Source: Candidatus Desulfofervidaceae bacterium (GTDB lineage: Bacteria; Desulfobacterota; Desulfofervidia; Desulfofervidales; Desulfofervidaceae). Taken from it: 14,231 bases of DNA. Below, in pieces: positions 7,788 through 14,231 of the stretch. The notes under the pieces are model-generated. The model saw nothing but the letters and a program-made list of their open reading frames with translations. It had not been told where the DNA came from and made no database searches. The position numbers and the translations under genes are program-made. Location of the stretch: the NCBI GenBank assembly GCA_021160485.1, contig JAGHCL010000023.1, positions 1 through 14,231 on the forward strand, given 5' to 3'. Each line of letters opens with the position of its first letter. Within the stretch, counting starts at the first letter, position 1.

Positions 7788-8636
7788 TTAATCCTCAAGT
7801 GGAGCCACCTTTATCTCAGGTACACTGGCTATTTCTCCTATTTCTCTCAGGTAGTGAAAAAATAAATTGAGACTTTTGAAGTGTAAAGAAGATAGTTCAT
7901 AATCCAGGTGTTGCCAGTAATGACAGAGATATGTAGATATGTAAATGTGTGAACCCACCTTTGTGGTCTTCTGAGAGTAAAGCTGAGCTAATGTATTAAG
8001 ATGAGAGAGCCCCCACTTTTTTGAGGCTTGCAGCGCTTGCCAGATCCGTTTGACAGTTTCTCTTTGTTTCTTCCATACGGTTTTTCTTACGGCAAAGAGA
8101 CCAAAGACGAAAGGAAGTCCAGTCCATTCCCGCCAGACCTTAGCTAAATCCAACTGGTAAGGATAAATTCTTTTGGCAGTCAATTTTAAAGCCGTATCAC
8201 CGATAGCCAGACCAGCCACTATTTCTCTATTTGCCTCCAAGAGCTCCCCTTTCTGATAATGTGGGCATATACCAAACCGCTTAGTCAAAATTAACTTCAA
8301 CAAAGCAATGGAAGTAGCTGACTGGCTGGTAAGGAGAAGGGATTGACGATTCAATTTTTCTATGGGCACACGACTGAAAAGAATAACACTTTTCACCTGT
8401 CCAGGGGCAGAGATGGAAAGGTGGGGTAAAATCAGACACTCTGCAGTCATTTCTAGGTAAGCCACCGAAGAAATAGGACCAATATCAAGCTGACCTACCT
8501 GCAGACGTTTATTTAACTCAGCCGGAAAACAAGAAACAAAATCTATCTCTACCTCACAACTCACCTGGCCGGTTTCTAATGCATGATAAATAGGAATACA
8601 GTTTAAAAAGGGGAATTTACCCAGCCGTAGTGCCAT
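7788..8636 (-). CDS. mqnA: Chorismate dehydratase MqnA
   Basis: MqnA converts chorismate to 3-[(1-carboxyvinyl)oxy]benzoate, the first committed step of the futalosine pathway. The protein (~282 residues, usual size) shows the N-terminal LRLGKFPFLNCIPIYHALE, LDIGPISSVAYLE, the SQSATSIALLKLIL segment, the AIGDTALKL stretch and DLAKVWREWTGLPFVFGLFAVR, all typical of the periplasmic-binding-protein-like MqnA/MqnD fold. These features point to MqnA rather than MqnD. I prefer the ATG at 8636; a TTG two codons earlier (8642) is also possible and neither has a strong ribosome site. Both lie inside the 3' end of mqnX, so translation is probably coupled to mqnX termination at 8617. Confidence 0.92.
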   Translation of the reverse strand: MALRLGKFPFLNCIPIYHALETGQVSCEVEIDFVSCFPAELNKRLQVGQLDIGPISSVAYLEMTAECLILPHLSISAPGQVKSVILFSRVPIEKLNRQSLLLTSQSATSIALLKLILTKRFGICPHYQKGELLEANREIVAGLAIGDTALKLTAKRIYPYQLDLAKVWREWTGLPFVFGLFAVRKTVWKKQRETVKRIWQALQASKKWGLSHLNTLAQLYSQKTTKVGSHIYISTYLCHYWQHLDYELSSLHFKSLNLFFHYLREIGEIASVPEIKVAPLED

Positions 8637-9825
8637 CTTCAACCCATCTTATATTTCCTTTAGCCCCAGTATAAATCACTGTTTCCGCTAGGGCTGATAA
8701 CGTTGTTTTATTTGGGAGAGGTATGAATAGCAAGTCTGCGTGGGCTCCAGGAAACATCGTTCCAAAGTAGTTACCCTGCCCCAGGGCTAGACTACCCCGC
8801 CAGGTAGCCATCTCTAGCAATTCACTGGCCGAAAAGGCATTTTTTTCTAACAAAAAAACCATTTCATTAAAGAGATTCAAGTCTGTATTGCTGGCCAGAC
8901 TATCTGTGCCCAAACACAGCAGAAGACCGCTTTTTTTAAAAAGTGGCCAGGGGGCATCTTTAAGGCCTAAATAAGCATTGCTACGTGGACAAAGGCAAAT
9001 CTTTGCACCGCATTTTTGCAAAGTGCTTACATCCTCTTCATTAACTTCAACACAATGAACACACAAAGTGCGGGGAGAGAGTAACCCCAACGAGGCTAGG
9101 TAGGCAATAGGCCTTCTTTGGGGCGGGGTGAAATCCTCTGCCCAGAAACCTTTTTCAGTCAGCAAATCGTATAGTGGTCCCCTACCAGAAAGAAGGAACT
9201 CCACTTCTGCCTCACTTTCAGCAATATGGATGGAAAATATCTGTTTGCGTTCATCGGCTATCTGTTTGATTTTTTGCAAAAAGGCAGGATGAACGCTATA
9301 AGGGGCATGAGCCGCCGGTAAGGCTTCAGGATATTTTTTCAGGTATTCCTCCCAGATAGGCCAGCGCTTTATAGCTGTCTCTTTATTAAACCCTAAAAAT
9401 TCAAAGAAACTAACTTCTTTTACTTCACTGGCAGGAGCGGCTTCAGGAGAATTTTTGATATTGCCAATCAATCCCGTTCCCGTTTGCTTTAATATCTGGT
9501 AAGAAAGCCTTTCGGCCGATTTTCTAATAGTTTCATGTAGTGAAAATTTTCCTTCAATCACCTGTTTAAGCCAGGCGACAAAGTTATCTGCCTTTAGCCC
9601 CGTTAAGGCGGACAACTCCAGATGGGTGTGGGCGTTGACCAGGGCGGGCATCAATACTCCTTCACCATGATCAATTGTTTTTCCCTGAATTCCCTTTTCC
9701 TTGAGATTATCATAAGTGCCAACCCGCACAATTTTACCGTTAGCCACCGCCACTGCTCCATTTTCTATTGGGGGCTGCACGATGGGTAATACCCACTTCG
9801 CCCGGTGAATGTTTATGCTACTCAA
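8617..9825 (-). CDS. mqnX: Aminodeoxyfutalosine deaminase, amidohydrolase superfamily
   Basis: A 402-residue amidohydrolase of the ATZ/TRZ-cytosine deaminase type. Metal and catalytic residues are visible: HTH at His66/His68 in ALVNAHTHLE, His200 in SIHIAES with Glu203, His257 in CVHCVE, and Asp308 in LGTDSLASN. The small N-terminal beta domain (NGAVAVANGKIVRVG) is present. Context supplies the substrate: between mqnC and mqnA it should deaminate 6-amino-6-deoxyfutalosine from MqnE to futalosine, as known for this deaminase class in several bacteria. From sequence alone it could be another purine or guanine deaminase-like enzyme. Start is TTG at 9825 with GAGGG (9837-9833) seven bases away; no better in-frame ATG is near. 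A 72-bp AT-rich gap separates it from mqnC, the largest inside this operon. Confidence 0.85.
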   Translation of the reverse strand: MSSINIHRAKWVLPIVQPPIENGAVAVANGKIVRVGTYDNLKEKGIQGKTIDHGEGVLMPALVNAHTHLELSALTGLKADNFVAWLKQVIEGKFSLHETIRKSAERLSYQILKQTGTGLIGNIKNSPEAAPASEVKEVSFFEFLGFNKETAIKRWPIWEEYLKKYPEALPAAHAPYSVHPAFLQKIKQIADERKQIFSIHIAESEAEVEFLLSGRGPLYDLLTEKGFWAEDFTPPQRRPIAYLASLGLLSPRTLCVHCVEVNEEDVSTLQKCGAKICLCPRSNAYLGLKDAPWPLFKKSGLLLCLGTDSLASNTDLNLFNEMVFLLEKNAFSASELLEMATWRGSLALGQGNYFGTMFPGAHADLLFIPLPNKTTLSALAETVIYTGAKGNIRWVEDGTTAG

Positions 9826-9897
9826 TTTATTTCCCTCTTTTAAACTAATTTATCTTTTATTATCCATATTTATAACCTATTTACTATTCACCAGCTA

Positions 9898-10974
9898 CTA
9901 ACCATCATTCACCCATTCATACCACATATTTCTTCTTTGTGGCCTAAATCCAGCCTGCTCAATAATGTATTGCATTTCTTCTTCCTGCATGCGAAAGTGC
10001 ACTCCGGTTGCCGCCACCACGTTTTCCTCTATCATCAGACTGCCCATGTCGTTGGCACCAAAAAAAAGCGAGAGCTGGCCAATTTTAGCTCCCTGGGTCA
10101 CCCAAGAAGCCTGTAGATTAGGCACGTTGTCCAGGACAATGCGGGCAATAGCTAGGGTCTTTAAATATTCTACCGCTCCCACCGCCTGCAGGTGGCTTAA
10201 AGCCGTATTTTGGGGCTGAAAGGTCCAGCAGATAAAGGCTGTAAATCCCCCTGTTTTATCCTGCAAATCGCGTATCTTAAGCATGTGTTCAACCCGTTCT
10301 TCATAAGTCTCAATATGACCGAACATCATCGTGGCAGTGGTTTTTATCCCCAACTCATGGGCTGTTTCCATAATCTTTAGCCAAGTGGCACTATCACACT
10401 TACGGGGAGAGAGTTGCTTGCGTACCCTGTCTACCAATATTTCTGCTCCCCCACCAGGAATAGAATCAAGCCCTGCTTTTTTAAGCCTTTGTAGGGTTTC
10501 TTTTATACTTAAGCCTGAGTTGTGAGCAATTTGAGCTACTTCAGGCGCAGACAAACCATGTATCCAGATTTGGGGGTAATGTGTCTTTATCCAGACAAGG
10601 AGTTCTTCATAGTCATAAATTGTCCAATCCGGGTGTAATCCTCCCTGCAATAAAATCTGAATGCCTCCTAAGGCAATCGTTTCTTCTATCTTTCTTGTCA
10701 GTTCTTCTTTGCTTAATACATATGCTTCTTTGTGCCCTTTTGGTCGCCAGAAGGCACAGAACTTACAGCCTGAAATGCAAATATTGGAATAATTGATATT
10801 TCTGTCCACAATGTAAGTAACTACCGGTTCAGGATGCAGGCGCCACCGAATGGAGCTGGCCAACCACCCCAGGGTAACCAAGTCCCAGTTAAACAGAGAT
10901 ACCGCTTCTTGCTTATTAATCCGTTCTCCCGCTAAGATTTTCTCTCTGAGCTTATCCATGTGCCTTCTAAACAT
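9898..10974 (-). CDS. mqnC: Cyclic dehypoxanthinylfutalosine synthase (radical SAM)
   Basis: MqnC is a radical SAM enzyme that cyclises dehypoxanthinylfutalosine. The 358-residue protein has the cluster motif CISGCKFC (Cys66, Cys70, Cys73), QILLQGGLHPDW, the SIPGGGAEILVDRVR block, KTTATMMFGHIETYEERVEHML and GGFTAFICWTFQPQNTAL. The GGLHPD and TATMMFGH wording separates it from the MqnE paralogue next door (SVHPD, SNCTMLYGH). It begins 8 bp after the mqnE stop. The ATG at 10974 has a GAGAAG stretch just upstream; an ATG five codons later (10959) with AGAAGG three bases upstream is a credible alternative. Cytoplasmic, oxygen-sensitive by family. Confidence 0.94.
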   Translation of the reverse strand: MFRRHMDKLREKILAGERINKQEAVSLFNWDLVTLGWLASSIRWRLHPEPVVTYIVDRNINYSNICISGCKFCAFWRPKGHKEAYVLSKEELTRKIEETIALGGIQILLQGGLHPDWTIYDYEELLVWIKTHYPQIWIHGLSAPEVAQIAHNSGLSIKETLQRLKKAGLDSIPGGGAEILVDRVRKQLSPRKCDSATWLKIMETAHELGIKTTATMMFGHIETYEERVEHMLKIRDLQDKTGGFTAFICWTFQPQNTALSHLQAVGAVEYLKTLAIARIVLDNVPNLQASWVTQGAKIGQLSLFFGANDMGSLMIEENVVAATGVHFRMQEEEMQYIIEQAGFRPQRRNMWYEWVNDG

Positions 10975-10982
10975 GTCTTCTC

Positions 10983-12065
10983 TTAAATTTCCCTGAAAAA
11001 TGTATCTCTTTCCACTGGTTCATAACCTGCTTCTTTAATCAGTGCTTCTAATTCTGTCCGTGTTAAACATTGGGGGGACTCGGCCTTGGCCATATGGGTA
11101 ATCTTTTCCTCCAAGATAGTCCCATCAATGTCATCGGCGCCAAAGTTAAGGGCCACCTGGGCCAGTTTGGGGGTCAGCATAATCCAATAAGCCTTAATAT
11201 GGGGAATGTTGTCCAGCATAAGCCGGGAAAGAGCCATAGTCTTCAGGTCTTCTACTCCAGTTGGTCCTGGCAGATAAGAAAGTTTTGTGTTTTTAGGATG
11301 AAAAGAGAGGGGAATAAAACAAAGAAAACCCCTGGTTTCATCTTGGGCCTCCCGCAGGGCAATTAGGTGTTGCAAACGCTCTTCGTAAGTTTCAATATGA
11401 CCATAAAGCATGGTGCAATTGCTTTTGATACCCAAACGATGAGCTGTTTTGGCGATAGCCAACCACTTTTCAGCTGTAAGTTTGCGGGGGCAGACTTCCT
11501 GGCGCACCCGGGGAGCAAAGATTTCTGCCCCTCCGCCTGGTAATACTTCAAGCCCAGCATCTTTTAAAATTTTAAGCACTGCTTCAATTGTCTTTCCTGA
11601 AATATCAGCAAAATGGCTAATTTCAGTGGCGGTGTAGGCTTTAATCACGGCTTCTGGCCGCAACGTTTTCACCCGCCTGATCAGTTCCACATAATAATCA
11701 AAAGGCAGATCAGGATGCACACTCCCAACGATATGAATTTCCTTGATGGGTTCTTTTAATCGCGCTTTTATTTTTTGTTCTATTTCTTCTAGGGTTAAAG
11801 TAAATCCTTCTGGATGTCCTTTCGGTTTACCAAAGGCGCAGAATTTACAGAGGTTAAGGCATTCATTGCTGTAATTAATGTGTTGATTGTAAACATAGTA
11901 GGTCTTCCTGCCATGTAAACGTTCCCGCATAAGGTTGGCCAGATAACCTACGGCTAAAAGCGGGGCTTTATATAAACGGAGCCCGTCTTCCAGGCTAAGG
12001 CGTTTCCCCTGGTCTATTTTTTCTGCTATGTCTACCAAATTTGCTGCCTTAATCAGTTTTTTCAT
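10983..12065 (-). CDS. mqnE: Aminofutalosine synthase (radical SAM)
   Basis: MqnE joins the MqnA product to the adenosyl moiety of SAM, giving 6-amino-6-deoxyfutalosine. The 360-residue protein carries CLNLCKFC (Cys69, Cys73, Cys76) after INYSNE, EIHIVGSVHPDLPFDYY, the LPGGGAEIFAPRVRQEVCPRK block, SNCTMLYGHIETYEERLQHL and GFLCFIPLSFHPKNTKL. FAPRVR and SNCTMLYGH are MqnE-like. In family members the motif is often VGGLHPD; here it is VGSVHPD, a mild variant. The start ATG at 12065 lies 17 bp inside the TetR gene and has only a weak AGGA immediately upstream, so translation probably depends on ribosomes finishing the regulator. Confidence 0.94.
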   Translation of the reverse strand: MKKLIKAANLVDIAEKIDQGKRLSLEDGLRLYKAPLLAVGYLANLMRERLHGRKTYYVYNQHINYSNECLNLCKFCAFGKPKGHPEGFTLTLEEIEQKIKARLKEPIKEIHIVGSVHPDLPFDYYVELIRRVKTLRPEAVIKAYTATEISHFADISGKTIEAVLKILKDAGLEVLPGGGAEIFAPRVRQEVCPRKLTAEKWLAIAKTAHRLGIKSNCTMLYGHIETYEERLQHLIALREAQDETRGFLCFIPLSFHPKNTKLSYLPGPTGVEDLKTMALSRLMLDNIPHIKAYWIMLTPKLAQVALNFGADDIDGTILEEKITHMAKAESPQCLTRTELEALIKEAGYEPVERDTFFREI

Positions 12066-12705
12066 TTCCTAAGCCCCTTTTTAAAATATCAATCCAGGCA
12101 TCCAGCAACCTGTCTAACCGGATCATGTCTGCCTGATAAATGCCAGCGGCGTCCAGATATGGGAGCACATAGGCCTGTAAAAACCGCTCCATTATGGCGT
12201 CCAGCATAAAGGCTGCTATTTCTAAGTCAATATCAGGTCTTATTTCTCCCTTTGCCTGGGCTTCCTGGAGTAAGGGTAAGAGATAATCACGGGAGTAAAA
12301 GCGGATGGCCTTGATTAATCGTTCTCGCCCTGGCACTTTATCTTCAAAGAGAATCTTCAAGTAAATGTGGTAAATGCGGGGATGGGTTTGAATGAAGCGA
12401 ATGCCTGCTTTTAAAGATGCCTTTAATTTTTCAAAAATCGTTCCTTCAGTGGACTTAATTGGTTTCAGGGCACCCTTAGCCAGACGGATGCCATAAGAGA
12501 ACACATAAAGAAAAAGGTGTTCTTTGTTGCGGAAGTATTGATAAATAGAACCTTTGGCAATACCCAATTTTTCCACGATCCGATTGATACTAGCCTTTTG
12601 GTATCCCTGGGCGGCAAACTCCTCCGTGGCCGTTTCTAACAAACGGGCCTGTTTTCCCTCTGGCAGAGTCAAAAATGTCTTTTGGGGCTTTAATTCATCT
12701 TCCAT
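12049..12705 (-). CDS. TetR/AcrR-family transcriptional regulator heading the menaquinone operon
   Basis: A 218-residue protein with a TetR N-terminal DNA-binding domain: LLETATEEFAAQGYQKASINRIVEKLGIAKGSIYQYFRNKEHLF (residues 22-65), the helix-turn-helix at about 38-58. The C-terminal two thirds are helical and of unassigned ligand specificity, as is normal in this family. The gene overlaps mqnE by 17 bp and is the first of the mqn transcription unit, so it most likely controls this unit. A 14-bp palindrome lies 2 bp upstream of its ATG, over the predicted transcription start, implying autorepression. No Shine-Dalgarno sequence precedes the ATG; the predicted leader is under about 12 nt. The ligand is unknown; a quinone-related, lipid or redox-linked molecule would make sense but is speculation. 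Confidence 0.9.
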   Translation of the reverse strand: MEDELKPQKTFLTLPEGKQARLLETATEEFAAQGYQKASINRIVEKLGIAKGSIYQYFRNKEHLFLYVFSYGIRLAKGALKPIKSTEGTIFEKLKASLKAGIRFIQTHPRIYHIYLKILFEDKVPGRERLIKAIRFYSRDYLLPLLQEAQAKGEIRPDIDLEIAAFMLDAIMERFLQAYVLPYLDAAGIYQADMIRLDRLLDAWIDILKRGLGNEKTD

Positions 12706-12707
12706 AG

Positions 12708-12721
12708 TGACCAGGTGGTCA
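12708..12721. promoter_or_regulatory. Candidate TetR operator palindrome
   Basis: TGACCA-GG-TGGTCA: two perfect 6-bp arms (12708-12713 and 12716-12721) around a 2-bp centre. It starts two bases upstream of the regulator's ATG, touches the last base of the predicted -10 box and covers the expected start point, the placement expected for a repressor that blocks RNA polymerase. I found no second full copy in the window. Confidence 0.6.
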
Positions 12722-12749
12722 TAATAAAGGGAAAAAGAGAAAATGTCAA
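12721..12749 (-). promoter_or_regulatory. Near-consensus sigma-70 promoter of the tetR-mqnECXA-ubiE operon
   Basis: On the minus strand TTGACA (12749-12744, perfect -35) and TATTAT (12726-12721, 5 of 6 to TATAAT) are separated by exactly 17 bp of pyrimidine-rich sequence. The predicted start at about 12716-12712 leaves a leader of roughly 7-11 nt before the ATG at 12705, so the message is nearly leaderless. This is the strongest promoter-like sequence I see in the window. Confidence 0.75.
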
Positions 12750-12751
12750 GT

Positions 12752-12784
12752 AAAAAACCCCTGGGATGGGGAAATCCCAGGGGT
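12752..12784 (-). terminator. Rho-independent terminator of the porin gene
   Basis: A perfect 11-bp stem, ACCCCTGGGAT (12757-12767) pairing with 12774-12784, encloses a 6-nt loop. On the minus strand the stem is followed by a run of six T (12757-12752). It lies 33 bp past the porin stop. The -35 box of the next promoter begins only 2 bp beyond the T-run, so the porin and the mqn operon are insulated from each other. Confidence 0.92.
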
Positions 12785-12801
12785 AAGTAAATACTTTCTA
12801 G

Positions 12802-12821
12802 CTAAGTTTAAGCTAACTTAG
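12802..12821 (-). other. Small AT-rich hairpin spanning the porin stop codon
   Basis: CTAAGTT (12802-12808) pairs with AACTTAG (12815-12821) across a 6-nt loop; the porin TAA stop is inside one arm. No T-run follows, and the strong GC-rich terminator comes 17 bp later. It might help protect the mRNA 3' end, or be chance in AT-rich sequence. Confidence 0.3.
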
Positions 12822-14212
12822 AAGTTGATCTGAATCTGGTGTAAGAGCACATAGGCATCATCAGATTCCTGCTCTCTTACAACATTGCCACTACTTGCAT
12901 TATACTTGTCGAAGTAGTCGCCAGCGGTGAAATAGCCACCAACAACAGTATAAGAGAGATTGTCAGTAATCTTATAGGTGCCAATCAAGTCAAACTCCCA
13001 GCCCATGTTGTCAGCACCGGTATCAACGTATTTACCAGTGACGCTATCAACAATTGCTCTTGCTTCGTCTGCCTGGATGTATCCAATAGCACCGGTAACT
13101 TCCAGGTTTTCTATCGGGGAAACAGTGGCATAAACTTTGAAGTAGTAGCAGTTGGCCAGTTCATGATGGCTTCCACCAATACCAGCCTTAGTAGAATCTC
13201 CATCAGGACCAAGTAGCTCTGGCCCAATCGGTAATTCGCCAAAGATCACAAAAGGAGCATACCAGTAAGAGCTGTGGAAAGTCTTGGACTTTCTATCAAC
13301 ATTTCTATTTTTATCGGCTGCGCTTTCACCAGAGAAGAAGGCAAATTCAGCTCCGACTTTGGCAATATCTAAGTCGTAGCTGGCATCAGCACCAATGCAG
13401 TACTGGCGCACTTTCACTTTAGGATCCTGCTGGGAGTTACCCCACTTGTAATCAAACTCAATGTTGACGGCCCATTTATCCATAACATACTTTAAGGCCT
13501 GGGAGGTGTAATAGACATCATAGTCTTCTGTTTTGCTACCCGGACCGTGGATAAAGCCGAACCAGGGGGACCAGGTCAAACCTTCAACCAAGTTGCTGAA
13601 GCTCCCAAAGGCAAAGTAGTGATCTAAATCACCAGTGTCGTCAAGAAGGGGCATAGAAACACCATTAATTTTGGTAATATCTGCTTTATCTCTAGCCTCA
13701 TTCCATTTGTCCAATCCACAACCAAGGAAGTAACCTGGCTGTTTGTAGACATACTTTACCCGGTTTCTGTTCATGGAGATGAGCATACCCTTGCCCCAGA
13801 AGGCCCACTGCCGGCCAACCTGGAAGGTGCCAATTGGAGAATCATACTTGAAATAGGCACGCTGGAAGACGATGTCATGAGCATGAGTGCTAGTATCTCT
13901 ATCTGCTCCATAGTGCTGGCTCAAAATACCATCATAAGAATCCTGGTTAGCCAGAGGGTTAGTCTCCTCGTGACCATCGTATCCCAAACCACTGTCTGCT
14001 TGGATAAACATGGTCAAATTATCAGATACTTTGGCCGTGATATCAAACCGCAGTCTGTTGTCATAGAAAGACAAGTTTGTGTCAGGTGCTCCAGGTTCAT
14101 AATAAACACCCCTTAACCGATAGCTACCACTAATGTTCACATCTGCTAAAGCAGGCATGGCCATTGCTACTACTAAAGTAGCAGCTAACAACCATAATAA
14201 GCACTTCCTCAT
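12818..14212 (-). CDS. Porin-like outer-membrane protein
   Basis: A 464-residue exported protein. MRKCLLWLLAATLVVAMAMPALA is a textbook signal peptide with an ALA-D cleavage site after residue 23; the early cysteine is not in a lipobox. The mature part is rich in Gly, Tyr, Asp and alternating strands (SGSYRLRGVYYEPG, NRLRFDITAKVSDNLTMFIQADSGLGY, TFQVGRQWAFWGKGMLISMNRNRVKYVY) and ends in HQIQINF, a terminal phenylalanine typical of BAM-inserted barrels. Length and the QVGRQ-type strand fit a 16- to 18-stranded porin-like channel. Start ATG has GGAGGG five bases upstream (14223-14218). It has its own terminator, so it is transcribed separately from the mqn operon; its promoter lies beyond the right edge. 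Solute unknown. Confidence 0.87.
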   Translation of the reverse strand: MRKCLLWLLAATLVVAMAMPALADVNISGSYRLRGVYYEPGAPDTNLSFYDNRLRFDITAKVSDNLTMFIQADSGLGYDGHEETNPLANQDSYDGILSQHYGADRDTSTHAHDIVFQRAYFKYDSPIGTFQVGRQWAFWGKGMLISMNRNRVKYVYKQPGYFLGCGLDKWNEARDKADITKINGVSMPLLDDTGDLDHYFAFGSFSNLVEGLTWSPWFGFIHGPGSKTEDYDVYYTSQALKYVMDKWAVNIEFDYKWGNSQQDPKVKVRQYCIGADASYDLDIAKVGAEFAFFSGESAADKNRNVDRKSKTFHSSYWYAPFVIFGELPIGPELLGPDGDSTKAGIGGSHHELANCYYFKVYATVSPIENLEVTGAIGYIQADEARAIVDSVTGKYVDTGADNMGWEFDLIGTYKITDNLSYTVVGGYFTAGDYFDKYNASSGNVVREQESDDAYVLLHQIQINF

Positions 14213-14231
14213 TTTCTCCCTCCTCTTTTCA

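Noticed and set aside
1..14231. CRISPR array, insertion sequence, tRNA or rRNA, prophage or defence system
   Set aside because: I looked for regular repeats with spacers, transposase-like proteins with terminal inverted repeats, RNA gene signatures and defence proteins and saw none; all large frames are housekeeping, regulatory or envelope genes.

Overview
The window is a compact, almost entirely minus-strand stretch of a Gram-negative bacterial chromosome. Two proteins with signal peptides and beta-barrel character imply an outer membrane. Menaquinone is made by the futalosine route, and base composition is moderate (mid-40s % GC by eye). Together with generally deltaproteobacterial-looking protein sequences this suggests an anaerobic, respiring Desulfobacterota-like organism, but the lineage is an inference and no rRNA is present to settle it.

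Reading in the direction of transcription (right to left): (1) a 464-residue porin-like protein (14212-12818) ends at a clear rho-independent terminator (12752-12784). (2) Immediately after that terminator lies a near-consensus sigma-70 promoter (12749-12721) with a 14-bp palindrome over its start point. It drives a TetR-family regulator whose end overlaps mqnE; then follow mqnC, mqnX, mqnA and a UbiE/MenG methyltransferase (12705-7072). This cluster covers chorismate dehydratase, aminofutalosine synthase, aminodeoxyfutalosine deaminase, the cyclic dehypoxanthinylfutalosine synthase and the last ring methylation. The futalosine hydrolase (MqnB), MqnD and the prenyltransferase/decarboxylase steps are not in the window.

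(3) After a 204-bp gap holding degenerate short-period repeats and a second candidate promoter (6920-6892), a five-gene run follows: a DUF1841-like protein, an outer-membrane beta-barrel protein, a sirtuin, carA and carB (6867-424). The genes are coupled by overlaps or gaps of 44 bp or less. Carbamoyl phosphate synthase feeds pyrimidines and arginine; its co-occurrence with a sirtuin is notable because the mammalian carbamoyl phosphate synthetase is a known sirtuin substrate.

(4) The left 423 bp hold no convincing complete gene: a possible 18-codon tail of a plus-strand gene at the very edge, a hairpin-rich segment (about 240-357) and a short 9-bp tandem repeat just beyond the carB stop.

The most interesting system is the TetR-headed futalosine operon with an operator embedded in a nearly leaderless promoter: a candidate autoregulatory circuit for menaquinone supply. 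The second is the sirtuin-carAB linkage.
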